This document shows, piece after piece, positions 9,687-22,345 of a stretch of 64,000 bases of DNA. The notes beneath the pieces were generated by a model. That model saw nothing but the letters and a program-made list of their open reading frames with translations, was not told the origin of the DNA and did not search any database. The stretch is from Drosophila pseudoobscura. Lineage: Eukaryota > Arthropoda > Insecta > Diptera > Drosophilidae. The DNA lies in contig NC_046681.1 in the NCBI RefSeq assembly GCF_009870125.1, forward strand, positions 11,917,001-11,981,000. The letters run 5' to 3'. How positions within the stretch are numbered: the stretch's first letter is position 1; every line of letters starts with the position of its first letter. The position numbers were made by a program, and so were the translations under genes.

Positions 9687-12600
9687 GAAATGGCACGGTG
9701 GCGTACCTTGAGGGCATTTGGAATGCAAATTTTTCTATTCTGTTCTTCCTATTTTCCTTCGTTTTTCCTTGTCCATCCCTTTCCCTCCGTTTTCCCTCCT
9801 TTTTTGTTTGTCATTCCAATTGATTTGCTGATTTGCGCATCAATCAAAAGAAAATTTCTGTGTGTAAATTTTACTTTCATGTGTGTTCGGCAAAGGATTG
9901 CCATACAACATATATACTCGTAGCTCTCCATCGATTTGCTTATTGAATATCCTTTCTAACTGTTCGTTTCGCTTCGTTTTTGTTGGGTCTGTCGATTATG
10001 GGGGGGAAATGATTGAGCATAATGATTCGACCCTCCCGAAATCAACAGCAATTACCTGTCTACGAACATCTCGGATGAGAAGAGCCAAGAGACCACACAG
10101 GAAGGATGAACTTTGGAGCGGTTAAATGGAAGCCCAGTTGAAGGTTACAAATAAATGGCTTGAATCAACGCAAATTGGGAGGGCAGTCTGGTCGGTAATA
10201 AAGAAGACAAAAATGTTTCATGAAAGAAGTTATAATCTAAAGCTTTGAAAATGCTTTTAATTGCAATGGGACAAGGCTCTGTTCCACCACTACTATAGGT
10301 TGTACGTTGTACCGGGAAAAGATAATATCCTAGAGAAATCTGTAGGTTAAGGCACGCAGGTCTTTCCGCACTGGCGTTTACTTGCCTTGCACTCAGATTG
10401 AGAAGCCAATAATGATACCGTAAGCCGATGCAGGCAATTTCCACTACCCGCCACTGAAATCCACCTCCCTCTGCGTGAAGGGAGGCAAGGCAAGGCAAGG
10501 CAAGGCAAGGCACAAAATTCAATTTCCCAGAGCCCAGCGCATTGGCATGTCCTAGATTTCTCCTGCAATCCACCCAAAACCCCAACCCCCCAAACCCCAA
10601 ACCCCAAAGTCTCCTCACGCCATCAAGGAAGTCAAACTCTTTGGCAGTTTGCCATCAAGTTGCGCTTTAAAAGTGCGTGCGCCAGCCCCCAGACCCCAGC
10701 GACCAGAGACCAGACCCAGGCCAGACCCAGGCCAACCCCAATGGCTGGGTGGGTGTTCTTGTAGATGGTGTTTTTGGTTTGGGTTCCCCCGCTCCTATGT
10801 CAAGGGTTAAGTGTTTTAAAGTGAGCCACCATTCAGGCCATTTCTATGTTATCGCAATTTACCAAGCACTTCTCTCTAGCTCCAGTTCCTGCCTTCTACC
10901 TTGTACCATTTACTCCTTTGGAACCAGAACCCCAGGAGGCGATACCTCACATGTCATTATCTTAATTTAAGGCAGCCCTTGGCAGGCACTCCACCTCCAC
11001 CTCCATCTCCTTCTCCACGTCTCGTCGCGTCGCGTCGCGTCGGGTCGGGTCGTCTCTCCTTCATAGAGCTTCTTTCAACTCCCATATCTCTTACTTGAAT
11101 ACACAATTATGTGGCATGGCGGTGTGGGAGTGTGTGGGGCGGGTGGCTAGAAATTAAATTTCCCCCGCTTAGAGACACGACGGTGGTACTTTCAACAACC
11201 TCTCTACATCCTGCTCATTATTATATAGTCACGTGGCGGGGCTACGGCTACGTACACGGCTGTGTCTCGTTACTATGCGGCCATATCACGACTTGAGATT
11301 CGTCGAGAGCTCTCTTCGGCTTCTAGTACTTTATCATTCAGCAAAGGGTAAACTAACTATGTGATAGACTGCACAGAAGTGCAATCAGTGGGACAAAAAC
11401 AGTGTCGTAGTGTATGAATTTTAGTTACAAAAACTTTTAACGTATTTTGATTCTTATTTAAAAGGAATAGGAACCCCTATATCTTTAATAAACTACCCTA
11501 TCCGTTATCTAATGATAGTATACCATTCTTGAAGCTTATATTCTCTGGCAGATCCAAAGATCTTATCGCTCTTTTATATAAAAACCTTTTGGTTTGTCGT
11601 TTTTACACATATCGGATCCAAGCGAGTGAACCGGGGGTCGCCGTCCCTTGCGCTGTTATATTATTTTATGTTCTTTTAGCTTGACTTTCCCTTCTTAATA
11701 CAGAGTATCCCATCTTCCCCTTAGTTTGCGTTCCATCTTCGACTTATTTCTTGTTTTGTTCCTCGTGTTATTAGATTCGTGGGAGTTTCACATGCAATTT
11801 GCCATCTTTCTTGCTTTTCCAGCACCGTTTTTGTTGTACATAGAAAAATGCACATAAATACATACTCTTCCTCTATGGAAAACCCCTGCTTGTGTGTGTG
11901 TGTGTGGGTGACATAATGAGGTCTGTGGTTTCTGCGGATGATGATGATGATGATGATGCCAGGGCTCTATAAAGTAATATTAACATTTTATTGCATTTGA
12001 ATTTAAAATGTCTGCCAGAGTTTGCACAGGAAATCAACAAAAGTGTCACAACTGATGTGTCATCCACATGTTAACCTACATATCCATCGATATGTGTGTG
12101 CATGGTGTGTCCTTGCAGGCGATAGTAGTTGTGCTGTTGCTGCGTGTGCATTTTCCATGTCCAGTGGCTGACAAGTGCGCAAATGAAAGGAATTTTAATT
12201 GCATATAGCTAACAAAATGTTCTCTCGTCAAAAGAATACCTAATCAATAGATATCCATGCTAAGATTGGCCTCCGCTTGAAGGGCTTTGCTTTTCCAAAT
12301 ATGATAGTAAATTATTTAAAGATAAAGAAGATGGCACATTTCAAGGTTGGAGTTTCTGTGGAGGCTATTATTCTTCTTTAATGTGTTCCAACTGTAAAAC
12401 TTCTACTTATGTTTAGGTTTTTCTCCTTAAATTGTTATTCCTCCATTGCCAACAAATCCCAATTATAGTCTAATACTGGATCCACCTGTAAATAAATCAG
12501 GAACAAAACGAATATTAGTGAGAGAAAAAAAGGGAAACTTTCCGTCTTGACGAGTGATCACTGTAGACTTTTGTGGCTCGTTTGTGGATTTAATTCGCAA

Positions 12601-12987
12601 AACTTGCGCAATTTAATTATTGCCAAAGAAAGAGTTAACACAACACGCAATGCGCCTCGTCTGAAATGCAATGCTCTTTTCTGGTTACTGGCTCCTGGTT
12701 CCCGGTAGATCCTGGTGGCCAACTGTGGCAATCAATGCATGGGAAATGCATCTGAATGCATATTGAAAATGTGCATAAATGCAGGCGGGTGGCAGTGGTA
12801 GTGGCAGTGGCAGTGGCGGGGATCTGTGTCGGGGTTTCAGGTTTCAGGTTTCGAGCTGCTGAGTGGGTGGTGACAATGCCGTCTGCTTGGCGTTTATGCA
12901 ACCCGCACATACCCACACACACACACACACACACACACAATCAATTATGCAATATGAAAAGCCAAGCCATGTCCGTTGCAACGAACA

Positions 12988-13018
<31 letters not shown>

Positions 13019-14054
13019 GGAGGCGGAGGAAAAACGAAAAATCGAAAAGCATTTGCGGCAATTTCTCAATAAGAGCGGAGAAGGTATAGTGGCAGCCGGA
13101 GTGCTGTCGGTGTCGGGGCATCGAAACCGGAGCCGTAGGCAACATCGACGTCTGCAATGCGCCACGCAAACTCCAGAGGGGGTAGGGGCAGGCACAGAGG
13201 GGTAAAAGCAACAACTCATATTTTTTTTTTTACTTTTCTTTAGCGAAGGGTATAATGATTATGTAGAAATGTTTGGCATAAATATGGCCATGGATCAGAC
13301 TGTCTATTCGAATATCCTGGTATTTAATGTTCGCACCTTTTACATTCGACATTTCTACAAGTGTATCCAAAATTCGTTAGCCACTATCGTACCCAATCCC
13401 TTCTTGTTATTATTGACAAAGAGGGGACTGTCGACTGCCGATTTTCATTGAATATTTTTTGGTCAGAATGAGCCAGAAGAGGCCGCCACACAGGACAGGA
13501 GGAGGCCCAGAGTCAGAGTCATGGGCAGGAGAAGGAGCAGGAGCCGGAGCAGGAGACGGAGCAGTAGCAGAAGGAGCATTCAGTTCAGGCTTCAGACTGC
13601 GCTCGAGCGTGTCAGAAGTTTATGCCAAAGGCTACAAAACAGTTTACACCAACAACAGCGGCAGCAGCACAATGCCTGGGAGTCGACTCGGCTCGACATT
13701 TTGCTGACCTCAATATTTGTTCAACTTTTCAGCAACAATTTTGTTATGCGATTTTGCTCCTTGCCCAAGGGGTCCTGCTACTCTGCTCCCGCTCCTGCTC
13801 CTGCTGCTCCTGCTGCTGCTGTCATAAATGCCTGCAGTTTGGCAGTTGTGCAGTGAAAGTGATTTTCAGCATGGCAGCAAGATTGAGAGGTGGAGTGGAG
13901 TCGGTTCGTTTCGTTTCGTTTTCGGTTCGGTTCAGTTGGTTTATTGGTTTGATTTGCTGCTGCTAACTTTTGTGGTGCTGATTATGATGGCTGCTGGCCT
14001 CAAAGGTGGCTACCACCCACCAGTATGTAGATGTGGCTCTGCCTAAATCAAATT
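9687..14054. other. Gene-poor region with simple repeats
   Basis: I see no supportable gene. It holds a GGCAA array (10484-10512), a GTCGC/GTCGG stretch (about 11025-11050), a TG tract (11890-11907), a GAT tract (11937-11958), an AC tract (12913-12939), a GA tract (12994-13018) and Gly/Ala-coding low-complexity frames at 13459-13860 that show no splice or start logic. Confidence 0.6.
12913..13018. repeat. AC tract and GA tract
   Basis: A CA tract (12913-12939) followed 55 bases later by a GA tract (12994-13018). GA tracts bind GAGA factor in flies, but no promoter is visible beside them. Confidence 0.9.
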
Positions 14055-14887
14055 TCATGCCTCAATAATAATCCAAGGCCTTCGCTAAAAGTACACAATG
14101 ACATTTAAACATCAACTGCCATTAGATCTAGTCTCTGTCTCTGACTTACCCAGATGCGGGCCATGAAAAAGCCTATCAAAACCATTTGGCATACCGGACC
14201 CAGGACCACAATTGGCATCAGTCGCAGTCCCCCGTAGAGACCGCCGCACAACGACACCCAGTGACAGATGGCCGAGGTGAAGCAAACGAACATCAGACAG
14301 TTGGATGCCAACACCAATGCGCTAATTAAAGTCCGTTTGCAGTTCTGAAATGAAAGAATCTTTTGACATGAAGAGCCGAGCCGAGTCGAGCCTAGCCGAG
14401 AGGAGCATTCCTTACTGGCACTAGCAGGGCCAGATTGAAGGGCAGCAACAGGGCCAAATGGTGCCGGAAAAGTGACTCGAAGAACCGCCATTGGGGTGTT
14501 GTCAGCACCACATGCCAATCCTCGCCAGATTCCCGAACTGCTGGCGTCTCATACACAAAGGGCACATAATAGAAGGTGTTCACCGGACCCGTGGACCCAA
14601 TCGAAGCTGCCAAAAGAGAAATTCCTTAAGGTAATCCAAGTGCTGTTGGGCCGCAAACGTACACTGAGCCAAATGCTTGAACATATTAATCACATAGTAG
14701 AGTAAAATGTTGTGCAGAACGAGCAGAGCAGCCATCTTCTTGATTGGACGGATTTGACGCTGTGAATGGAGGGTTTTTAAAGAAGATTCAACCACTCGGT
14801 GTGTGCTTTCTTGGGACTTACAAATAGCAAGTAGGTCTGATAGAAGCAAACAATAAAATTTAAAATCACTTCATGCATATCGACCAT
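14055..14887 (-). CDS. Small multi-pass membrane protein, five exons
   Basis: Exons on the minus strand: 14822-14887, 14663-14759, 14416-14606, 14150-14344 and 14055-14084, with introns of 62, 56, 71 and 65 bp. All have GT-AG ends (donors GTAAGT, GTACGT, GTAAGG, GTAAGT) and compatible phases (0, 1, 0, 0). The product is 191 residues with about five hydrophobic segments: VILNFIVCFYQTYLLF at the start, MAALLVLHNILLYYVINMF, LALLLPFNLALLVP, a Cys-rich pair around ALVLASNCLMFVCF, and MPIVVLGPVCQMVLIGFF. A loop of about 45 mostly polar residues lies between segments 2 and 3. I do not recognise the family. If the last donor is not used the frame runs on to a TAA at 14105, giving a slightly different tail. 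The ATG at 14887 opens directly into a hydrophobic segment, which could be a signal anchor. The four correctly phased short introns are the main support that this is a real gene. Confidence 0.7.
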
Positions 14888-17425
14888 ATTGCTGAATTCG
14901 TTGAGGAATTTTGGAAAACTTTTGATTTCATTTAGATTTATCGAAATAACAGTGAAATTTTGACAAGAAAATGTTAAAAAAATATAAATTTAGCTGTCCC
15001 AGAGAGCAAGGTCGATGATGGATGATGCATGCCAAGGCAAGTCGATGCATGTCGATTCATTTTACTGATTCTTCTTTTCTTTCTGCTTTTCATGTCGCTG
15101 CTGCATTCGGCAGAGGCAGAGGCAGAGGCAGCGGTCAGCAATCACCAAGCCTCTCTCGCTCTGGCGACTGCTATAGATCGGCCTCTGCCCGCTTGGTGAC
15201 GCTGACGCTGACGCTGTCGCTTCTGCTTAAAGTTCTGACCGCTATTCTCTGCTTTGCTCTTGAAACTTCGTGTCGGCCTCTCTCTCATCAACTGGCACGC
15301 TCTCTCAGCTCTGTCAGCCCTTCTCTGCCCGCCTGATCTTGATCCACTGCGGTCTTCGGGTGCCTTAGTTCGGTAGTTCTGCCCGCTATTCGGGACTCTG
15401 CTGCTGTCTCTCGGCTTCGATGATGTCTCCTCCTGATGCCCTACATCAAACCTCAGGTATTATTCCAACATTCTAAGATTTGTAATCTTCAATATTTTCT
15501 TATAATTACGTTCTATTTTGTAATGGAACCCCCTTCGATTGATCAGTTTCATTTACGGAATATCTGTGGTATTCTTACTCATTAAGAGGCAACAACAACG
15601 TTTCCCTAAGGGCCACCTCAATTATTATGGTTATAATTAAATGCAACTGGCCGCAGGTCTCATTCACCGTCTCCGTCTCAGACTCAGTCTCGCTCTTTTG
15701 GCCAACAGTTTGCAATTACCAGATTGTTCCATTTAACCCAAGAACTGGTGATATGATAATGATGATGAGCAGCAGCAGCAGCAGCAGCAGCAGGAGCCAG
15801 GAGTATCAGCCGCAGAAGCAGCAGGAGACTGCTGCAGCAACATCTGTAGAAACAAAACAAAATAATTTGATTTAATTTAATTTGCCAGCATGTGCAAATA
15901 ATGTAAAACATTTCTCAACATGTAAGTGCCATTGCAAATTGACTGCCAGTCAGTCATTCAGTCAGTCAGTCAGTCAGTCAGTCAGGCGGAGAGCGGCCAC
16001 AGCCACAGTGGAAAGCGGTGGGAAGCAGCGACAGATACAACTGCAGCCACATTTGAGCACCGATGGAAACAGCAACAGCAACAGCCGCACACCATCAAGG
16101 AGACCACCGACAACAACGCTAGCAACAAAAACAAGCAGCACGGCCACACTGACAGCAACTGGCAATGGAATATTCCTGCATATTGTGCAAACAATAAACA
16201 TTGTTAATTAATTTACTTCAACTCGAACGACGGCAACTGCACTTTGGCTTACCCCACCGATAAGGATGACTTTAAGCTTCTCTGCACACACACACACACA
16301 CACACACGCACACAAATTGCGTAAGGGCATTGGAGGATAATGAGGGAGTACTCGTACATTCCAAAAATGGGAAATTGTCGGCCATTCCGATTGAATGATT
16401 GAAGGGATAGCTTCTTATCTTGTTGCTGATCTGGAAAATGAGATAAAATTAATGAAATGGAAGGATCACTAAGGAAGAAGCCTAACAAAATCAAGGAAAA
16501 AGGATTTACAGGGTAAGTAAAGTGGCTTCAAAATAGGCTCTCAAAAAGAGACAGCTTTGGGAGCTCTTAGAAAGTTATATACAAGTTTTATAGGCATTCA
16601 ACCTTGGTGAAATGCTATCGAAATTGAATTGTGGAACGTCCCGCGTAGATTCGGATGAAATTCACTTAATAACGCTTATGTGATATTACTCTTACTTCGC
16701 AGCTCTTTGATAACTTTTGGCATATTGGAGAGGCTCTGACTTTAATGCCTCATGCAAGCGATATCATTATAAATAATGACTGTGATTAAATATGATGTAA
16801 TCCTTTTGGCAGGGCTGCCAATTCGGGGCAATTTTTTGTTGTTTTTGCTGCAAACTTAATTAAACATTAATCATAGCATCAAGTGGAGGAAGGAGGGAAG
16901 GAAATGTGAATACATTCGATTGGAGAATGGGACAGACAGACAAGTGCATTAATTAACGGCCAGTCGGCTGTCCTGTCCCCTGGTAACTGACCATAAAGGA
17001 TTTGTGTTATTAATTGAACGATTTTCCGTATGAAGTTGAGTATCCTCTGCTGACTCTGACTCGCCCACTCTTTTGTGGCGCACTTTTCATATTTTTTACT
17101 GTATTTTATGCTGCATTCTCCTCCTGGTTTTTAGCCATTCCCGACGTGTGGATGGGGCTTATTTAAGAACAACTGTCACGTACGGCACGGATTCCCCACA
17201 GACCACACTCACAAATACATTTCATCAAAGGAAATTGAGCTTGAATTGATTCGGCACATAACCATTTCCAGACCGATATCGCCCTTTCGGCCATATGAGT
17301 ATACCTTTGGCATGGCCCTAATGTGTGTCATTTGGCCTCGGCCGGCAGTTATCTCCAGGCCAAATTCACAAAGGGGCGGTAATTTTCCTTAGAACAAAAA
17401 ACCACAAAACGAGAGAAAGAGGGCT

Positions 17426-17471
<46 letters not shown>

Positions 17472-17472
17472 T
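17426..17472. repeat. GGCT tetranucleotide array
   Basis: About 12 GGCT units, one of the longest perfect arrays here. Confidence 0.95.
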
Positions 17473-19277
17473 TCCTTTCTTGTTAGCTAAGTGAATTTTT
17501 ATTTGCCTTAGCATTTAGTCAGTGTCCAGCGTCCCTTATTCGATTCGAGTGCACATTTATCGGTATATTTAATGTATTTTATTTGATTTTTGGTTTTTAG
17601 TTTTTCTGGTCCGAAACTGAAAGCATCATAAATCTGTGAAAATCGAATGAACGAAGGAAGGCCTCTCTCCCTCTGCGAATACAATTTCCTTTTGGGGTCC
17701 GAGCTTTCGATTCAATCAGGGATCATGGAACATGAGCAACAAGTCCCAAAAACCAGAGAATCCGTTCAGGGATACATTTCAATTTCATTCGCAACCAAAA
17801 AAAAGGGCAAAAAACGATAACGGAAAGAGTCCACAGACCAAAACTGAGACTCATTTACACATTTATGTGAAAAGCGTCAACTTCAGTGTAATTTATGCAT
17901 ACAACGGAATTTAAATGCGCTCTTTTTTGCCTTTATTCGCATCTTTTTGTGTGTGAAGGGATGCGTCACTTTCATTTTTCACTGGCTGGGAATGTCCCAC
18001 AGAGCCACAAGAGAAATGAGCCGTAATGGGTGCCAAAAGCCAAAAGATGACACTGTCCCAGTGCCCAGTGCCAGACAATTTATGCGAGTTTGGGGAATTG
18101 TTTCGAAAATTGACAAATTATGGCCATAAGTGCTACGATTAGTCCTTTCTTTTGGTTGCCCTTTTTGCTTGCCAAGGTTGTCTCGCTTCTCATAACCACA
18201 ATAAATGCCTTACCACACATCCACATACATATATATATTTATAGATATAAGGCATCCTTGAGTCTGCTCGGCTCCGTTCTATTCCATTGAAAGCGCTGCG
18301 TGTTATTAATAATTCAATTTAGCCGTCTCACAACAGGCGCCGGGTCAGAGAACCCACCCATGCCCGTACTCTCACAGCTTCGAGCACGCAACTGCGTTCA
18401 CCCACCAACCGTTCAGGGTTTCCATATACCATCCATAGAGCACCGTTCCATATACCATTTCCATACCAGGAGAGCGGGAGAGCTCATTATATATTCATGC
18501 AAGTTAAGTGCGAAAGCTCATATAGTGGAATAATAAATTGAATTTGGCCCATGAGCCGCACAACTGCATAAACACACGTTACACGTGCTACTGCCGCTGC
18601 TACTACTGCTATGAGGACCCCGCGTTAACTACCGAGCTACGAGTAGATACAAATGTATCTAAGCGTTGAACGAATGCCGGAGTGCCACTCAAACTCTGTT
18701 CACGCGATAGGTTTCTGCTTGCCCTGGTTCTGGTTCTGGTGCTGGCTTTCTCGTACTCTCATTATGGTTGTGGGCGGTGCAATTTTCCACCAAACTGATT
18801 AGCAGGGCATAATTATGGAAACCGTAAAAGAAAGATTAGGTGGGATGATAGAAGCTTCAACTATCAACCAGAAGCCAGACACTAACTTTAGTAAAATGGT
18901 AATTATATTTGAAAAGAAAAGCTTTTGATTTTTCTTTAACGAAAGAGCGTTTCTTTAGAAATATTTTTGAATTTAAACATACTAAAGGGCAGCCCATCAA
19001 TTCCATCACTTGTGATTCCTGACTGAGTAGAAAGTTCAGCATTCTCATCACTAATATTTACAAAAATCACTCGATAAGCGAGCCAATGATTTTTACACAC
19101 ACATGGGAGTGGTACATTTAGTAATACTTTTATATATATATTTTTTTTGTCCAATACATTAATTTAGATGTTAAGTGGCATGTTTCAATCACATTTCCCG
19201 CCTCCCCGACTGCCATAAAGTCCGAACCATCGTGGAATTAAAACACACTAAATGGAACAATCGGATTGTAGGCATGG

Positions 19278-19305
19278 CTCCTCCTCCTCCTCCTCCTCCT
19301 CCTCC
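19278..19305. repeat. CTC microsatellite in the 3' UTR of the HMG gene
   Basis: Nine CTC units. Read on the minus strand without splicing they give a poly-Gly tail, which is why the unspliced frame of the neighbouring gene looks longer than it is. Confidence 0.9.
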
Positions 19306-19310
19306 ATTTA

Positions 19311-19794
19311 TTAGCACTTCTTTATCATTTGACGTCTCATGGCCTGTTTGCAAGCCTGTGAATAATATTTCTTGTATATTCATTTCGATAGATACTCGTA
19401 CAGGTATGTATCTTGGACCACTTACGTGAAGACGGTAAAGAGTTTTGTTCGCATCGCCAAGTCGGCGCCAGGCCTTGGCCGCCTGTCGTATCACATCCTG
19501 CGGCTTGAGGTCCAATGCCCTGTTGCTCTGGCGGAATTTTCGTATAAAATTCAGATATCCATTATTGGTAATGGGGCCAGGGTTTCCCCTCTTCCTCTTT
19601 CTTGAGTCTAAGCCACTCCCATGGCAATCCATATCAACATTGCGCCTGAACTTTGATCTCTGTTCATCCGTGAGATGACGCCAGCGTTGAGCACCGGCCT
19701 TTGCAGCCGTGACCATATTCATATTAGAGTGATTTCGTCGATAAACGTCTAGGAAGTTGAGGAAAGGATTTCGGAGTTTCATCACAGGAGCCAT
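19311..19794 (-). CDS. MST-HMG-box sperm chromatin protein
   Basis: Exon 1 is 19426-19794 and exon 2 is 19311-19355, with a 70 bp intron (GTAAGT donor, TTCACAG acceptor, phase 0), giving 137 residues. Residues about 7-52 (NPFLNFLDVYRRN, then RWRHLTDEQRSKFR) and about 73-122 (NGYLNFIRKFRQ, then AAKAWRRLGDANKTLYRLH) are two MST-HMG boxes of the type found in Drosophila protamine-like proteins. A basic SRKRKRG linker joins them. The spliced tail ACKQAMRRQMIKKC is basic with two Cys, which suits a protamine-like protein that is oxidised in sperm heads. Without splicing the frame runs into poly-Gly. A TTTTTTTTAG acceptor at 19809-19810 suggests a 5' UTR intron. AATAAA overlaps the stop. The role in replacing histones during spermiogenesis is inferred from the family. 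Confidence 0.82.
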
Positions 19795-21929
19795 TTTTCG
19801 AATTTTCTCTAAAAAAAATAAATGGATTAAAATTGCATGAGATTGAAAGCAGTTGGAAGGCTAATGGGAGAAGTCCTTTGTCTCTAGTTGCATGTGTACT
19901 TTGTTCGCCATTAATTGCTACAAATTTTGTTTGACTTGTATGGACGGGGATGTGTGGATGAGAGGAGGACTGCCTGGGGGCTGGAGGCTGAGTGTGTGAC
20001 TAAGTGCCGGTCCCAGAAGCCGCAGAGTTGTGTCATGCCCAAAAGTCACTTAATCAGTGACGAGAATGGAGCTAGAGCCAGAGCCAGAACCAGAACCAGA
20101 ACCAGTGGCAGTGGCAGTGGCAGTAGCTTCCTTCAGGACCTTCAGGGCCTTCAGGCTAAAGTCCATGGACTTGTTGTAGGCGACAGGCATCAGGCGGTTT
20201 GGCTGCAAACTGCAACTGCAACAAAAGCCCATAATTAATATCACTTTCCAGTTGCAAACTGCCACACGAAAGGACCCAGGACACAGCTCCATGCGTGTGT
20301 GTCAGGTCTCTGGCAGTTGGTTGCGCCTCCTCCGGGGTCCAAGTGGGGTACGTATTACGAACTGTTTATTTAATTGTCGAGGAAGTCAGTAGCCACACAC
20401 CATAGCCATCCTCACTCTCACTCTCCCTCTCTCTCTCCCTCTCTCTCACTCTCTCTCTATCTTCATGTCTGGTTTTGGTAATACAAATTAGTGCCCATCA
20501 GCATTTGGGCGTTGGGCATATAATTTAAATGGGGCAAGTACCCCCCCTCCCCACCGCTCACCGCTTGCCCATGGATTAGAAGGCTACTAAACCACATGGT
20601 TTCTTGCTACTTTATGTGGTATGCATTTTGCAAGAGGATTAATTGAAGTACTGCACGATGCGAAAGAACTAGTTCATGGCCACCACCGAGTGGTTCTATG
20701 AATACTTTAGGATAATCTCGAGTAGTCTGGAAATAAATATTCAATTGCCATTTTGCAGGCATAAATTCAATGTATAATTAGGTACTATGTATCCATCCAC
20801 TCATCCATCTGCCATCTAGTCCTCCCCAGTGTCTTTGTGTCTGTGTGTGTGTGTGTGTCGTATGCATTTCCCAAAAATATTAATTTGATATTGTTATGGC
20901 CATGCATTAATTCTGATTTATATCCAGCTGTGTGTCTCCCACCACACCACTGTGTAGAGTACCCCAACCGCCCCCCTTCCCGCACTCCCCATTGCGAGCA
21001 TTATACGCCCCATTTTTGTGGCCCATCGTCCCGTGCCACTGCCACTGCCAGTGCCACTGGGGCTCCTGGTGCTCCTCCTGCCATGGCGGCTGTCTTTGCA
21101 TGCAAACTTGAAATTCATCTTCTGCCTGCCAAGTGCTGCTCTGGCCAGGACCCCGCCAGGACACAACAGGACAGAGGAGAGCGGTGAAGTGGACTCGAGT
21201 GCCAATTATATGGCATATAAATAGCATTATGCTCGGCCTGGCAGGAGATTTGTTGGTCTGTTTGATGGCTCTGCTGACAGATGAGAAGACAGCAGAACAG
21301 AACCAACAACAGCGCCAGACTCTGAAGGATGTGCTTAATATAGGAATATCTGCACGAAATGGGAAACGCCATGAACAAAAATAAGAACCAAACCAACCCT
21401 CGACTGTAGTTGGTACGAGTATCAATGCTCTACAAAAACAAAAATCGAATACTTACCGTAATCTATGATTATAGCACTACGGTTAGATTTTAAAATCGGT
21501 AGCTGGATAAACAAAGAAATAACAATGTTGGAAAATCAGCGATTAAAAATTGGCCTTAATGTGATATGAATAGTCTTTTGGTGAGATAGAAAGGAGTGCT
21601 TGGAAATATTAAATAATTATTTGTAGAACATGGCAACACTGGCGACGGAAGAGCGGCTATGCCACGCTTTAATCGAAAGAGGAAGCTAGACGATGCACAC
21701 CGATCCGAGTGCTAAACAAAATCGCGGCTGAGGGCACCAGAAAGGATAACAGACGCCTTCCGTTCGAGCACATGGATATAAGAAACACTTAAGGCTCAAC
21801 ACGCAGTCCCCATTCGGAATGCATTCGATTGGCATAACGGACAACGCCTACTATCTGCCGACCAAAAAATATATCCCCATTGCTTTATGATTCATGTTGA
21901 TTTTTTCACCACGGATCAAAACGGAAGGG

Positions 21930-22345
21930 AAGGAACCAGGCAGGATAGAAATCGCGAGTCACGGGTCAGCCCGTGGGCGTAACGTGAAGTTTTCTTTCCG
22001 ACTTTCAACACGACGCCCACATTGGATTCGAGTTTGATTGCACACTGCATTGCTTTCACTTTGATTTTGATTTTGTTTTGTTCAACTTACCAAGAATTTG
22101 ATACTGCACGAGACATAAAATGTTGTGGTATGGCAAAAAACGCGGCAAACTATAAATAAAAACTGACTGAACTGTTGACTCTATGAACGTACAATCAGGA
22201 CTAAAATTATGTGCAAATGCTATAGAGAACGTAGTGACAGATAGTACAAAGGGTTGCTTTGTTTGGAAAAAAAACGTACCAGTGTTGGTTGAGGCTCAAA
22301 ATAGTGTGGGTAAACATCGGTGGATGATTTCGTTCGGCTTTAATG
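21930..22345 (+). mobile_element. Interspersed element, copy A
   Basis: This stretch and 23740-24195 share, in the same order and spacing (308 and 313 bp), a GTGGGCGTAAC block, a TTTTGTTTTGTTCAACTTA block, a TAGAGAAC block and a GTGTTGGTT block followed by ATAGTGTGGGTAAACAT. There is no coding capacity. It resembles the DINE-1/Helitron-derived repeats abundant in Drosophila, but the family is not proven. Confidence 0.65.

Larger units (their letters stand above)
14888..19310. other. Non-coding region with simple repeats
   Basis: No supportable gene. It contains a CAG tract (about 15768-15792) in a Gln/Ser frame, a CAGT array (about 15947-15984), a CA tract (about 16285-16308), an array of about 12 GGCT units (17426-17472) and several A/T-rich homeodomain-like TAATTA sites. 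The frames here are low-complexity by-products of the repeats. Confidence 0.55.

Noticed and set aside
13459..13966. Gly/Ala/Ser and Leu/Cys-rich frames on the plus strand
   Set aside because: They arise from GAG/CAG/CTG-rich DNA; three overlapping frames are all open, with no splice or start logic.
21755..21888. 34-codon frame ending YLPTKKYIPIAL
   Set aside because: Looks protein-like but has no start, no convincing acceptor and lies beside a repeat; could be an element remnant.
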